In this document: positions 51,827 through 64,000 of the stretch, piece after piece
Numbering within the stretch: position 1 is the stretch's first letter
How the letters are laid out: each line of letters starts with the position of its first letter
Assembly (NCBI GenBank): GCA_013433145.1
Contig: CM024189.1
Location: forward strand, 6,130,001-6,194,000
Origin: Ascaris suum
Lineage: Eukaryota; Nematoda; Chromadorea; Rhabditida; Ascarididae
Direction of reading: 5' to 3'
DNA length: 64,000 nucleotides
The notes under the pieces: generated by a model
The model's input: the letters and a program-made list of their open reading frames with translations, nothing else
The model's database searches: none
What the model was told of the DNA's origin: nothing
Position numbers and translations under genes: made by a program

Positions 51827-54800
51827 GGATGTTCGGTTGGTTAGCACTTTTGGAGCCAACTGCTCTATCTTTCTAGGCGTATTGACGAGAATATAAGTTG
51901 TGGCATAGTTGGGCTGTGCTTCACCAACCTCACCTTAAGGGATTTGGCGTCTAGATGGTCAAAAAACTTTTGCTTGTTAGAAGCACTCGATTATGCACTG
52001 TACAAAAATGGCGGATTTATTATTTAAGTCGTTTCATTGATAAATTATGCAATCTTGTACTATTATTATTTTCATAGTCTCTTGTTCCTTTCATTAGTGG
52101 ATCTGATTGAATTTTGGTATTGAAATTTTTTTCATGGTGTACTTCGAGTTGTTATTAGATTGTGACATTGTGTGTGTTTGAATAGGTGACGAGCAAGCAG
52201 AACCGTTTATGAGCCGAACGCCTTTGAGGTTATGGCATGGGACAAGAAAGGCATATTATGGCATGTTTTTTGTTTGAATGACGTTTGCAATTTTAGATTG
52301 CAAAATTTAGAAGGAAAAAGAAAATCGGAGGAGAAATGTGCATATAAGTAAAAGCTTAGGGAAATAGGATGGTGATTACCAAAAATAGGATCCCACACTA
52401 TTATCCAACATAATTCAAGGTGAAAATATTTTAATAAGGAGCTGATTACACATCGTTTACGTATGTGATATCATATCAGTAAGATGCTGTTAGAACCGTT
52501 TTGTATAGCGGCATTTTTTTTTGGAATCTATGAGTTACATTACTTTTAGGAGGTTTGTGTGTGGGATGGTCTAATGTGGTCTTAAAGCAGCACAGCGCGC
52601 GACTTTGGTTTTTATAAAGGTGAAGGTAGTATTATGGCGCTTCAAAATTATAAGCGCACTCTACTTTTGTCTTCGGTGTTCATTTTAATTCCGCATAAAC
52701 CAACCCGTGAATGGTTTTATGGAAATTCAGAAACGGCGCACACACTCTTTAATGCGGATCTGCACTGTCGTTACTCAATTTGCTTTGCATACCATGCAGT
52801 GAATAGTCATTTTTATTACTGGAATGACATGATTTTGATGGAAATAACAAGTAATGTGCTTATTAAGTATCGTTGTTGATTGAATTCGGGCAACTCATAC
52901 ACAAAGATATGTGAAGAGATTGGAGTGCTAGCAGGTGAAGCCTTTTCATAGCTCAGCGTCAGATTATTTCTGCATACCTGTTTGATTCAATGTGCGGAGA
53001 CTTTGTGAACATTAAACGAGAAATTAGTATGACTGTAACGATATTATACAGAAAGCGCTTTGATCTTGTTTCATACCTTAGTGCTGCTGTTTATTTCAAT
53101 CCTCATGAGCGATATTATTCTTGTGAATTAGGCGCATTCCACTGGAACGGAGGAGTGCATTCTTGGCCAGTATTTTATGCAAGGAGACATTCGCTACCAT
53201 GATCCGGGAGAAATGATTTAACGAGCCTTTCATTCATTGGTAATTTCGATGCTTTGAAAGTCGTTAGCAGTTATTCGATGTTTGATCTGTTTGATGGAAT
53301 TTAAACAAAACTTCAGACAGGTGAAAATGGGTGGATTTTTGTGGAATATTGAAAAATTACATTCGTGTCGTTGTGGAGAAATTGAAAAGATAAGATCACA
53401 ATCACAGTGCTGACTGTAACGAGCAAAATGCAGTCATAATCCGGAAATTATTGGAATGACTTTATTCCACTTATTTGCCTCTGAATAGTCGTTAGTTAGG
53501 CCGACTTTTGCCTTTCATTTGGCATTTTTCGTAGCAATGATGATCCCCTTGCATAAGTTTGTAAATGTTTGTGACTGTTATAGTTCACAGTTGATTGCAA
53601 TATCCTCCGTTATCGCATTGCGTTTCAAATAAATTTCTCGTCTTTTTTTTCATTCTTTAACACGGCATTGTTATAGTGTTCGATTTTAACACCATTCCTC
53701 ATAAAATGGCTGAAAAAAGGATTCTGATGCAGCGAGAATGTGATGCTTTCTTCTATCTCATCATTGCAACTTGCATTTGATTGCTTGTTCAGTGTGTGAT
53801 TTGTTTGGCATACAGCATTGGTGGCGGTACCGATGCAAGTTCTATGCAGTGCACAGTGTGTAGTGCATATTTCTAAACGATTTTTTCACCAGGTTTATGC
53901 TAATTCCGATCTCGGTTGTAGTAGTGATCGAGTGCAAGACTGGAATTTGTCGATTTCTATCCCGGACACTGGTTTGTGAAGGTTGCGTAGGAACTTTACT
54001 CATAACAGAGTGAAGTCCCTATACGACCGTGGTACGGATGTGATAGCTGTTAGTTCACGCTAGCAGAAGATCTCGCAGCATTACCGTGCAGAAGCAATTT
54101 AGAGGGAACAGAGATTTTGTAGATGAGGGAATTCTATGTGATCGCGATTACATGTAGAATGCAGATTTCTATGTATTGCATGCAGAACTAGATGTATTTG
54201 TGTGGTTGATCTTGCTTCCTTGAAGAGAAGACTCCCTTTTTTAAGTTGTCGGGTGTGGTGGAAAATATTCTCTGTTCAAGGACAGTTTTCTGCTGAAGGA
54301 AATACGGTAAACGTGAAGGCGATGTTTTGTGGCACTCATGAGATGTAAATTTTATCGAGAGATGTTATTCTTGTAAATATATAATAGAGGGCAGTTAAGA
54401 GATACGATGAAACAGCGAAAACCGCTAAAAAGTGCATTTCTGTTAGCACAGGTGACAGCTTCGACGGCAGAAGGACTGCATCCAGTTTGGATTCGCTTCG
54501 CATTGGCCAGATAGCGCCCAATATGCGCAGTTTTTGTGCTCGTCCACGCAATCTGTATTCGCTAATTTTCAGTGGTTTTAATTACTATTGTTGGAAACAT
54601 TTTCTGAAGCTGATCGTATGACGTATTCAATGGGACGCATAATCGAGGTCAATGAGAATCTTATAGATAATATATGGGAAAAGAAGGGATTTGGTGGGGA
54701 AATTGTAAAGTCGGCGGAGAGCCGATTGGAAGTCGGTTTATCACATTTTTCACGACTAGAGGAGTGATTACGCGAATTTGCCATGAGTACTTGATCCGAA

Positions 54801-54884
54801 GTCATTCTGCATTCGACGTTATGCCTCTTTGAAAAATCTTCACCCGTATTTTTGCATGTAAATTTGGATTTAGAATTTTGCTGA

Positions 54885-55105
54885 CGTTGTGAATGGCAGC
54901 GGCTGCATCGAGGGAACCGAGTGCGGGTAGAGGGCAGGAGCCGATAACCTCTATCGATCCCGACATGAGAGAGCATAAGCACGGTAGGAGGAGCAATATA
55001 TGGGCGACCAACACTTCCTCCGAACGCGAGTCCAACCAGTGATACAAACTGGCCAAAGCCCGATTTATATAGGCTCCAGATATCGCCTGGGGCAGCACAA
55101 GAGCA
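54885..55105 (-). repeat. Dispersed repeat, copy 2
   Basis: Reverse-strand counterpart of 27400-27616, diverged by substitutions and small indels. In this copy the frame shared with copy 1 (starting APGDI) is open and continues to 54578, so it may be the less decayed member. Confidence 0.7.
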
Positions 55106-55318
55106 CATATGTCGACCCATGACACTATATGAAGAAGAATAAGCGAGAATCGACTATACGAATAAATGTGATCACGCAGCATTAGATCACAAGTAGATAC
55201 CTTGGGTTGGCTCTTCGGTACCATACCCAACAGCTGAGAAAGTAAATTTGAAATGTTCGTTTAATCTAGATATATTTTAAAGGCAACAATACGTGGAGAA
55301 TGATCAACGGAATTCACA

Positions 55319-55372
55319 TGGGGAGGGGACGGAACGGAAGGGGAGGGTTTAGGAGAGGGAGGCGGTGTGGAT
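55319..55372 (+). repeat. G-rich purine tract
   Basis: At least five blocks of 3 or more G in about 50 bases on the + strand, in the spacer between convergent genes. Quadruplex potential only. Confidence 0.6.
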
Positions 55373-55659
55373 GATATCAAACTTAACTTTTAATTCATGA
55401 TTCGATTCATAAAAGCTTCGAGGAAAGCTTATCTCGACCGACGGCACATTGCCGATAATTATATTCATAGTAGAGATGACACTGAAAGAAGCCCGTAATC
55501 GGCTACAAGGAAGTGTAAAAAAGTTATCGTGGGCATATCTTCGATGCAAATTTCTAGAGGCGCATTTAATCGGGATTCGGTGAGGCTTATTTAATTCGAT
55601 CGCAATCTAGAGAGACTGCAGCTGTTTCATTCGTTCGGCTTTTGAGAAACGTTATGGAA

Positions 55660-55990
55660 GTTGGGGAGGAAAGGAGTCGTGGAAACATGGGGAAAGCTAG
55701 ACTTTGGGAGAACCAACAATAGTTCGATAGGTTGAGAAAAGTGATGCAAGGTTGGAAAACGTCGATAGGAAATCGAAAGACGTGGAACGAGATTCAAAAT
55801 TATGGAGAAAACGGTTTAAAACAAATTCTGAAGGTTGAAAGAGTGGAACAAGAGAGGAAAACGTCGGGAAAGACAGAGAAAAGTTGAAAGGAAGACGAAA
55901 ATCGCTTTTAAAAATAGTGAGAAAAGACTAGAAGACGTTCAAACAGTGTTGAAAAATGACAGGGGGATGTTGGCAACTTGAGAAAGACGA
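55660..55990 (+). repeat. GA-rich degenerate repetitive stretch
   Basis: Purine-rich on + with irregular recurrences of GTTGAAA, GGAAAACG and AGACG-like words. It looks like an old, diverged tandem array. No coding frame persists. Confidence 0.5.
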
Positions 55991-56702
55991 AAAAAGGTTG
56001 GAAGACCTCACGGGATGGGACGTGTGCACGCATTTGTTTCCATATGTGCATGCTTGTACGACAAACGCAATCGTTTTTGCGTATGTATAGAAGTTCGGTT
56101 TGAAGCTACTTCTTGAGAACCTATAAGGTACTGGAAACATGGAAACACTGCGTTTCATTTCCTACAATTGCATGAAACAAGCTTTTCCGTTTTTCAATCG
56201 ACTTTCTTGGAAGCCTTTTTATGTTCCATTGCGCCGATATTTGTCTCAGCTGCATTCCCTTCTACGATGTCAGCATTCCTAATTCAACGTCTTCAATACC
56301 TCCATACCACCATCGTTGCGTCTACCAGACTTTTGTGATGGCTGTGTCGCAGTAGCATCAGAATCAAGCACATCCACTGCACCACACGTCTGCCACTTTA
56401 GAAATAAACGTTAAATGCTCTGCATCTTCCCTCTGTTTTTCCGCATTGTATGTCGTCTCGAACTTTGGTGTTGACTGTTTCAAAACTTCACAACAAACTT
56501 CCATGTCGGTTTAATATTCCAATACGCCGTACCATCCGTCTCAGTCACCTCCGAAAAGCTCTAGACAAACCTTTATGCAGTTTGATCGTTATCTTTTTCG
56601 ACACTTCTGCCTGTTTGGATGAGAAGAGGCGAGATCATTTGCTGGAGCAACCTGATTTTAGAATAGAGTACAAACGGAACAAGCTTCAAATAAACAGCCG
56701 TT

Positions 56703-59700
56703 CTACCAGTGCGCCGCAGCAGGCCTGCTGAATGTTTTCTTAAAGCACCTACCTTGCCTTGGAGTTGGTGCATAAATTTTCTCCATAATTTGTGCGCATG
56801 TCTTGCAAGCTTTTTGACAGTTGGATTTCATCCAGTAGGGGTTGCTCTCACATTCACCGAAGTCTGCCCAAAATTGGCAATAGATATTGTGGTTGAAGCA
56901 TGCCTCGGTAGTTGTCGTTGTTGTTGTCGTAGTAGTTGTTGTCGTGGTTGTAGTGCTAGTCGTTGTTGTCGGAGGTGTCCTAGTGCTCTTAATAAAAGAA
57001 AATGTTTTATTGCACCGTTTGATAAGCTCAAATTCCTACTAACTGTCACTATAAATCCTTTATTCCATTAAAGAAAAAGAAATACGTGAATTTTGCAAAT
57101 TTCGTGAATTATATTAACCCATTGAGCCTTTTTCTGTTGATATGCAATTTTTGAATTTCTCCTATGATAACTGTGTATTTATTACATCCCATCGTGGTCC
57201 CAGCTTCCACTGAGAATGAGGCGGGAGGCCATGTTTGACCCACCTTCGTGTGGTCATAGATTGAGCGCGACCTGATCAAGACTGAGATGGGATTTGATCA
57301 AGGGCCTAATGACTGTTGATGAAATTTCAACGTTCCACATATTTCGAATTTGCTTTAGCCGATTGGCGACTCCTGACCCGCTCCTTTTTAGCACTGACTT
57401 TCTTCCGCCTCACCATCACAGTTTTCATATCAAACTGATGGGATTCCATTCATGGTAGTAATATTTGCTATGGAACTTTCGTAGTTTTTTTGCTTGTAGG
57501 ATCAGAATTTGAGCGTTGATGGTTACCGTAGAGGGAGTTGTGTAGATCGCTGAAGTCCTGTTTCTTGGATGCCCAAAATATGTTTTGTTGGTGTGGAACG
57601 AGGATGGATGTAGAGGGGACCCGACTCGGTGTTTCACTGTTGAGCTAGCAATTGTTGTTTGTCTGGGCGGTGTTGTTGTCGTTGTTGTTGTCGTTGTTGT
57701 AGTGGTGGTTGTCGTGGTTGTTGGAATGAAGCATTTGATGCCAGTTGAGATACACTCTTTCGCTTTCATTACTGTAAAAACAATGATCTAATCAATATAT
57801 GGTGGTGGACTCCATTACTGCAAAACGAATTACAATAAGAGATGGGCTCCAGTAAAATGCTTCAACAAAGCTTACATTGCTAAATTCAGCACGTTTCGAG
57901 AGTGCTTGGTGGCTGAAGCCTTGCTACCGTTTGATACAAAAGTGCTTGCGGTTCTTAAAGGGACAAAGTTTGTTTCTTCCCAGCTCTCAATGATTTAATC
58001 AGTTTCATAATCACCGCCATTTTGGATTACTTTGCATCAACGTTTCAGCAGCACGTAAACGCCGTTAACATAGAACCCAACGACCCGATTGCGCAAACGT
58101 CCTTCGTCAGCTTGGCCTCTGTTTTGATATATCCTATCGAGGTGAATCCTTTGCACTCCTGAGGAAAGATGGTAGTCGTAAATCAAATGAATAGGTGTGG
58201 CATGCCCTGTCATTGGGAAAGGATATCATTTATTTGTGATCGCCAAAAAATAGAGAATAGCTTACAAGTGCAGTTACACGTCCCGCACGTTTTAGCACAG
58301 TGGATTCTCATCCAATATGGATTATTGTCGCATTCACCAGCCATTGCCCAGAAGCAGCATAGCTAAATGCAGATACAGTCAATAATGACCACATGTTTCA
58401 ATGTCATGTCTACTAAAAAATAATAAATTTGTTAGGAGTTGCAGTACGTTATGAAGGGTCTTAGATTGTAGGTGTATCATGCCAACAAATAGGATTGACA
58501 TTGACAAATGCTCGACTTTTCTATTGTTGAAATACTCGTTAATGAAGGAAGTAGACGTTCCATGCTACTTTTATTTTCAACCCTTTTCTAAAAAGGCATT
58601 GCAAAGTAAATCTTAAGTAGACCATCGTGAAAAAGTGCCAAAGAGTTTTGTTAAATTTTTTGCGCTAGCAAAAGTTTCGGTGCGCCTGGCAAAGTTCTGT
58701 CGCATATTTGACTTATACGATGTTTCTAAAAAGTGACTCATTCACCTTATTGCGACTTCCTCCTGTCCGATTAAAAACCCTTCAGAACCTGAATCAGTCT
58801 GCTCAATCAATTGTTCCCTTCTGTCTGTTCATTGGAGCTAAGAAGTTGAAGGTATTCATGCTCGCGTAGAATCTGAAAGGTGCGTGTTTCTACGAGAGAC
58901 ATTTTCAGCTGTTTTCAATTTTAAAAGCTCAAAAAGAAATGATCGCAAAAATAAAGCATTCAACATGTACCTGTGACTTTCTTCAATAATTATCGTTTTT
59001 TTTTAAATTATTAAAACCATCTTACTTCCTTATGATCGCTCATTTAAAGTAGATGGGCTTTCGAATTTCGAACTTCAACGGATTGACTCTATATTAGTTT
59101 CTAAGGAAGTACTTTCCGTGCAGTCGACCGCCCCAAAAAATTCTTTTTATTTTTAAATTTAGGATTTGTTTAGGCCTAATTATATTTCTATATAGAAGGT
59201 GTTTATTAGAACTACAATATTACTGAAGTAAGAAAAGCGATTCATCACCTTGTGCGAGTCTTTACATATCTTCGTTTTGTTTTTCGTTGGTAAAGTTGGC
59301 GGCGGTTGTTTCACTCTCTTTGAAAGTTTCTTCCTTCGCGTGTTGTGCCGCATTGGCATTTGAACAGGCACATGCTCAACATTGTAGGCAGCTGCTGAGT
59401 TGTGTATGACGGCTAAACGTGAAGAGGCTGATAAGTATGGAACGGTTGTAGACGAGAAATGTTTCTTTAAACTAGTTGGCCTATATCCTGTGTCGCTTGG
59501 GACTTCTAAGTTCATGCCTTCGATGTTCTGCCCGTACGGTGACTCAGTTACTGTTATTGCTGTTGCTGTTGTTGTTGGTGGTGGTGGTGTTGTTATTCTA
59601 TCATTCCTGCCTCATTGTGAACTTGTGTCAGTGCGCTTCGATTGAGTACAGAGCTGTGCCTGCTGCCGATCGTCCACGGCGTCGTTTCAATTGTTGTTCC

Positions 59701-61826
59701 AGTAAATAACGACTGCTCGATTCGCGCTCTTCCTTCATCACTCGTCATTTTTAATGGCTGCTGACGCTGTGGTGCACTCATCCTTGCGGTTTCTGCATCA
59801 AAGCAACCGCCTCCAGAAGGTTGGCTAGTGATGAGCAATTGTAGCTTTGAATGCGGCAATGTCCTTTGCACCAAGTTACTCCCTTGATCTGGCTCAACTT
59901 GCGACTGGATCGTTAAGTTGTTCGGCAGCTTCACGCCGGCAGTGCTGCCTTCTAGTGAAACGGCTAAAGTAATATTGCTCGGAGCAGGTTCGTTGAGTGC
60001 TTTTTGTGATTGCGTCGAAACGAGTTGCTCAGGATGTTGTGTAGTTATTTTTGCGAAGTTGTCGTTTGATGCACTTACTTCGACACCATTTTGCACTTTG
60101 TAATAGTTGGCGAATCGCACTTTTAGCTCTGTGATACATAGATCGGGTACTGAAAGTAGACATAATGAGGGATACTCCATAATGGATGCCTTCAGACTGT
60201 CGTTTAACCTGAATGAAAACGACTATAAAACATTCACTTTCTTTTATCCGCGCTGTATTTGTAGTACAGGAAACGCTTGCACTATCGCGCGTATCGGCAG
60301 GTTTTGCAAGCATTTTTAGGAAAAACGAAGTTCTGAAACGTTTTAAAAGTTATGGCCTGCAGGTTCAGCCGTTCCTGATCAAAACTCTAAGCAGTTGCAT
60401 CGAATGAGCGCAGCTCTTGAAGACTTGAGAGAACCTACTTCCAACTTTCAACAGTACGATTTTCTTTGAGGTTTATCTACAAACGAAAGAGTACGATTTC
60501 TTCAGGTTTCTTTCCGCATTTTTCGTTGACCACAAAACAGTCGTAGTTTTAAATTCTTGCAGCATGGTTTCTCACTTCGTTAACCCTTAAATTAGTAAAT
60601 ATTATCGTTTATATCGCATTAATAGAGGCGATTTCAACACGCAACAACTTCACCGAATCGACCTGTAATGTCGTCACGAAGGATGCCACTTATAAGCAAT
60701 TTGTGCGGTGCAGTGATCATCAAATCCGAGCGACATTCTGTTATAATAGACGAGCAACGGAAATTCTGTGAGAGGTGTAGCTGGAAGTTTTTGAAACGAG
60801 CAAGTCACTAGAGTCAATAAAGGTGCCGGAAGTCATTAAAGCTCGAATGACGCCAGGAAGCGCCAAAAAAATTTTCAAAAAAGCTGACGGAATCCCAAAA
60901 TAGCTTACTTCTGATTGAGGTTTACGGACACGTTGTGTCTTCCTCCCGTCCGATCCTTCTGGGAAGTCATCATCGCTCCCGCCACCTTTTAGCTACCCAC
61001 TTGCTCATCCATATTAAAAATTTCAGGTGTTTATGTATCACACTGACTGCATTCACGATGGATTCTGGACATGAATTTTGCACATATGGCTCGAGAATGA
61101 ACACAATTAGAAGCACAGTAGATAGTGAAAACATAACGATTAAAATTATACGATGCGTTAAGCAAAAAACCTTTGAGTGATATGCGTACCTGAATAGCAT
61201 CCAACATTGATATGCGATCCATTTCTAGCAATCTCGGATGCACATGCTTGAAGCGGTATAATATTAGGAGTGTACTGTGGACACAGTGTACATCTCAGTC
61301 CGTCTTCTTCAGACATAAATTCTATAGTCATCGTTCCATCTGTTCCAATAAGACTGCCTAAATAAATTTTTTGAACTTCTTCTGAAAAAAAAAAAAAAAC
61401 TGCTTTCAAATGAAATGCCAATGAAATGAATCAAGCATTCGGAGTTTTGGTGTACAGAAAAGAGTAAACTTAATAGTATAGTTAATTAGTAGGCTATCAA
61501 CTTTTAAGTGCCATGCATTACTCAACGCCTGGAAGAAATTATTGACATCTATTAGCTACAATTACTGCGGTGTATTTATTGCGCCATAGTAAATCCGCCT
61601 GACTTTTGAAGCATATATTGCGAATAATATCCTTCTATAAAAGATTCATCGTGCGTTTTTATATCGAGAACTTCATAACAGATAGGAAACGATATGATGT
61701 TTAGAACTTACAGATATGTGCATTTTGGGAGATCCATAGATAGATGTTCGGTGGTAAATTATCACGCGATTGCACCAATACACAAATAAATATCAGTAAT
61801 TTAATCGACATTTCGATTGTATTCAT
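56703..61826 (-). CDS. Secreted ShKT-domain protein with Thr-rich linkers
   Basis: Exons in transcript order: 61826-61712, 61357-61190, 60149 to about 59711, about 59606 to 59249, 58362-58266, 57771-57527, 56987-56703. Phases agree at every junction. The 59710-59607 join is tentative: the frame must change there, and the best intron I find (104 bases) has weak signals. With it the protein is about 568 residues. Residues 1-20 are a signal peptide (core LLIFICVLV). A Cys-containing region (through exon 3 start) is followed by a Ser/Thr/Gln/Pro-rich stretch. Then come ShKT 1, a Thr-rich linker with KTTFG-like basic spacer, a second Thr run, and ShKT 2 ending in a short basic tail. ShKT domains are six-Cys folds common in nematode secreted and cuticle proteins, and Thr runs suggest O-glycosylation. 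Related proteins include mucin-like and peroxidase- or astacin-linked families, but no enzyme domain is seen here. The acceptor at 61358 was chosen because the alternative creates a stop. Confidence 0.72.
56810..56915 (-). other. ShKT domain 2 of gene 4
   Basis: The segments CFNHNIYCQFWADFGEC, NPYWM and CQKACKTC lie inside the last coding exon, directly after a threonine run encoded by mixed ACN codons. The six-Cys spacing equals that of domain 1. Confidence 0.87.
58266..59272 (-). other. ShKT domain 1 of gene 4
   Basis: Starts at the Cys of ICKDSHK at the end of one exon and continues in 58362-58266 with CCFWAMAGEC, NPYWM and CAKTCGTC. Cys spacing and the GEC..NP pattern match the ShKT family. 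The domain is split by a phase-0 intron, which fixes the frame of the upstream exon. Confidence 0.85.
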
Positions 61827-64000
61827 TGCGAAATGTTTAACGATAGACGATGGCAATCCTTGAATAGAAACTCTTTGTTTAATGTGGTTTTGATTCAGAG
61901 TAGAGCTGAGCGTAAAAGAAATGCGACGATATCGCTTCAAGCAATATATGGATGTGTCATGAGTAAAGTTGGATTGCAAACAGCGGGAATAGTTGTTGTA
62001 GTTTTTCCACACAACTCATAAATGGAGTGTTTTCGAACCAATGTGGATAAAGGGTCTTCACGTGGAAATTCCTTAGCCAAGGTAGTGACTTTCGAGGCGC
62101 AAACCTTCCCGCCGAATTCGTTCTATCGGGATTGAACATTGCGTGGTTTTCGTCATATTCTGCAATCATTTACATAAGGAATACCGGTTTTGTGGTTTCG
62201 ACATCATCTTCTTTCATCTTTCTGTCGCTTCTGGACTCAAGAAGCACTAGATAGAACTTAGATCGCCGATGAACGCCTATATCACTCCTTCCACTCGCCT
62301 TAAAACTTTTCCGACCCATTGTGTTCGTCTCAATTACAGTGTTGTTGGATTGTTTCGCTGACTTCATTTTGTAAATCCTCTGTTATCTCTGCCCATTTTA
62401 GATGAAAAAACATTGCGGATCGCTTTGCTTGCTGAAAGATGAGCAGAGAATCGTGTTGGAGAAAGATTGCACAAAGTACCGCTAGAAATATCCTCCACAA
62501 AGACAAACGAGTGATTTCTGTAAGATTCGTGTCAAAGCTGCTTCCAGCAGTAATTCCATTATTATTTTTTCTTTAAATAACTGTCACTACGGCACAAATC
62601 CAGCGAAGAAGTTGGCTTCGACCACTGCCAATAAGCTGACGGCTTTTTACTGACCGCGAGCACGATGTGATGCCAGAGAGATAACAGTCTTTCATTCGTC
62701 ACACGAGAATCTGAGACATCAGATATCCGCTCAAAATGTTTGTGAAGAGCAAGGGGGAAGGAAGAGAAAGGCAGGGATGGGGTAGATTAAGAGCGGCTTG
62801 GAAGTGTCAACAGGTATTTTGGAGGTCCAAAGCTGTTTTGGTGGCATGCCAGTCTTCAAGCTTGACGCTGTCTTGGCTTCCTAACCTTCATGCTTAGCGC
62901 TTTTGGATTTTGCTTACATTTAGCACTTTGTTTGATCCTTGAGGAATTTCTGTCTATGCCTGTGGCTGCAAGTGATTGTCGAATCACCAGCAAGGTTGTT
63001 TCTGGAGGGTCTTCCCTGCGAGTTCAGAAAATCCTTGACTCAGCAGATGGCTCGGCAATCAGTTGCTACACGCGTACGCAGGAGCAGAAGCTTGCCTGAC
63101 TCGAAAGTTTAGCATGAGCAGGAGATTTTCAGACCGCAGGGTCTACTCCACCGGGCCCAATGTTTCTAAAATTAACAGTTCAATTTTCCGTGAGGATCCT
63201 CACGGCGGAAGCCCTCATGAGGGGAAAAGGGAATTAGAACCAATTGCAGAGTTTAGGTTTCCTGCCCAAGGCCACTCACAGCACACAGCGTATAGGTGGC
63301 GCTTCCGAGCTATCACTGAGCGCAGACATTATTGGTTGCAACATTAAACTACACGGCGAATAAACCACATCTTTTATGTAAGCCTGCATACGACATTGCG
63401 CTAACTTAAAAGATGAGCAAAGTTTATTGTTGCTTGCTTACTGTTTACTTTTAATTTAACGAAATGTTCACTTTTAATACTGTAAATAATATCGTCGTTT
63501 GTTAATGAAACATCCATCGCCCTATTATCGTCCTACAAGAGATGATCCTATTTCAACTTTTCCTCAACCGATGACTAGGATTTCCTAGCGTATGTGTGAA
63601 AAGATTTAAAAGAACTTTTTTTTTCAAGAAAGATGTTATTCTTCACGATGGGTTTACCTAACTAAGTTTACAGTCATTGCTTCAAACACATAAATAAAAG
63701 CGATACAGACAGGAATATTCCAAAGAAATATAACAGTTTCCATATTAGAGTGTCGAAATTGTGGAATAAAGAAATCGATGTGGAAGTGCTAAAATGATGA
63801 GACGTCCATCAACTCAAAAAACCAAACTGTCATTTCTCTTCGAACATGTAAACCACAAAAAAAAATGAAAAAAAGATAGCGTTTTCAACAAATATCCTAT
63901 AGAGGATGTATCGAGGAATCGAGCGTTAGAGTTTCGTATCGAGTACTTCTTTATAGTGCACTTAATAAGTATCAATAATTGAATGAGCAATCAACACATC
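61827..64000. other. Region upstream of gene 4
   Basis: Likely holds the promoter of gene 4. Minus-strand frames at 61957-62169 and 62170-62367 are adjacent, of coding-like composition (charged, balanced), and could be exons of another gene, but have no recognised domain or clear splice sites. A GC-richer block at 62820-63350 may be a repeat. Nothing else is supported. Confidence 0.35.

Larger units (their letters stand above)
51827..56702. other. Spacer between convergent genes 3 and 4
   Basis: Contains copy 2 of the dispersed repeat, a G-rich patch at about 55319-55372 and a GA-rich stretch at 55660-55990. A 180-codon minus frame at 54578-55120 overlaps the repeat and is not treated as a gene. 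No other feature is supported. Confidence 0.5.

Noticed and set aside
54578..55120. 180-codon minus-strand open frame
   Set aside because: It overlaps the dispersed repeat, whose other copy has stops in the same frame. A second long frame (54802-55230) overlaps it, and no domain is recognised.
56728..56752. Possible last intron of gene 4 giving a different C-terminus
   Set aside because: Only 25 bases, below any credible intron length. Reading through gives an in-frame stop at 56703-56705.
57585..57791. Val-rich plus-strand frame (also Leu/Val-rich frames at 59400-59709)
   Set aside because: Antisense shadows of the Thr/Pro-rich linkers of the minus-strand ShKT gene.

Overview
The window looks like nuclear DNA of a parasitic nematode, most likely clade V (strongylid or hookworm-like; the lineage call is inference). 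The reasons are AT-rich spacers, many short exons with TTTCAG-type acceptors and GTAAGT-type donors, strong acceptors 8-9 bases before start codons (as in spliced-leader trans-splicing), long (TA)n tracts, and a secreted ShKT protein with threonine-rich linkers. I see no bacterial operon, prophage, CRISPR array, rRNA or credible tRNA. Most of the sequence is intron and spacer. I could assemble four genes, with exon phases checked by hand.

Gene 1 (+, 12196-24104, nine exons, 523 codons before the stop, every junction in phase) is the highlight. Three tandem CXC cysteine-rich units at the N-terminus are followed by an AID/APOBEC-like cytidine deaminase domain: H224-V-E226, then P255-C256-x4-C261, then the family's LY...ML.AG..V region. 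A helical C-terminal extension with a basic cluster completes the protein. CXC domains bind DNA or chromatin and AID/APOBEC enzymes deaminate cytosine in nucleic acid, so this looks like a targeted editing or mutator enzyme.

Gene 2 (+, 32806-39755, seven exons, 394 residues) encodes a protein I do not recognise. It has an N-terminal Cys cluster, a helical middle and a Pro-rich and acidic tail. Gene 3 (+, 41812-51518, ten exons, 397 residues) is a full-length cytohesin (coiled coil, Sec7 ARF-GEF domain, PH domain, basic tail). Its PH domain lacks the glycine loop usual in the family. Gene 4 (-, 61826-56703, about seven exons) is a secreted protein with a signal peptide, a Cys-containing N-terminal region, Thr-rich linkers and two ShKT domains. 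Its reading frame breaks once near 59600. Genes 3 and 4 converge.

The rest: 1-12180 and 24105-32790 are gene-poor and AT-rich with a few G-rich or GC-rich patches. 51519-56702 and 61827-64000 are spacers. Repeats include three (TA)n tracts, all in introns of gene 1; a perfect 45-bp foldback in gene 1; G/C homopolymers; and two diverged copies of one dispersed repeat (27.4 kb on + and 55.0 kb on -).
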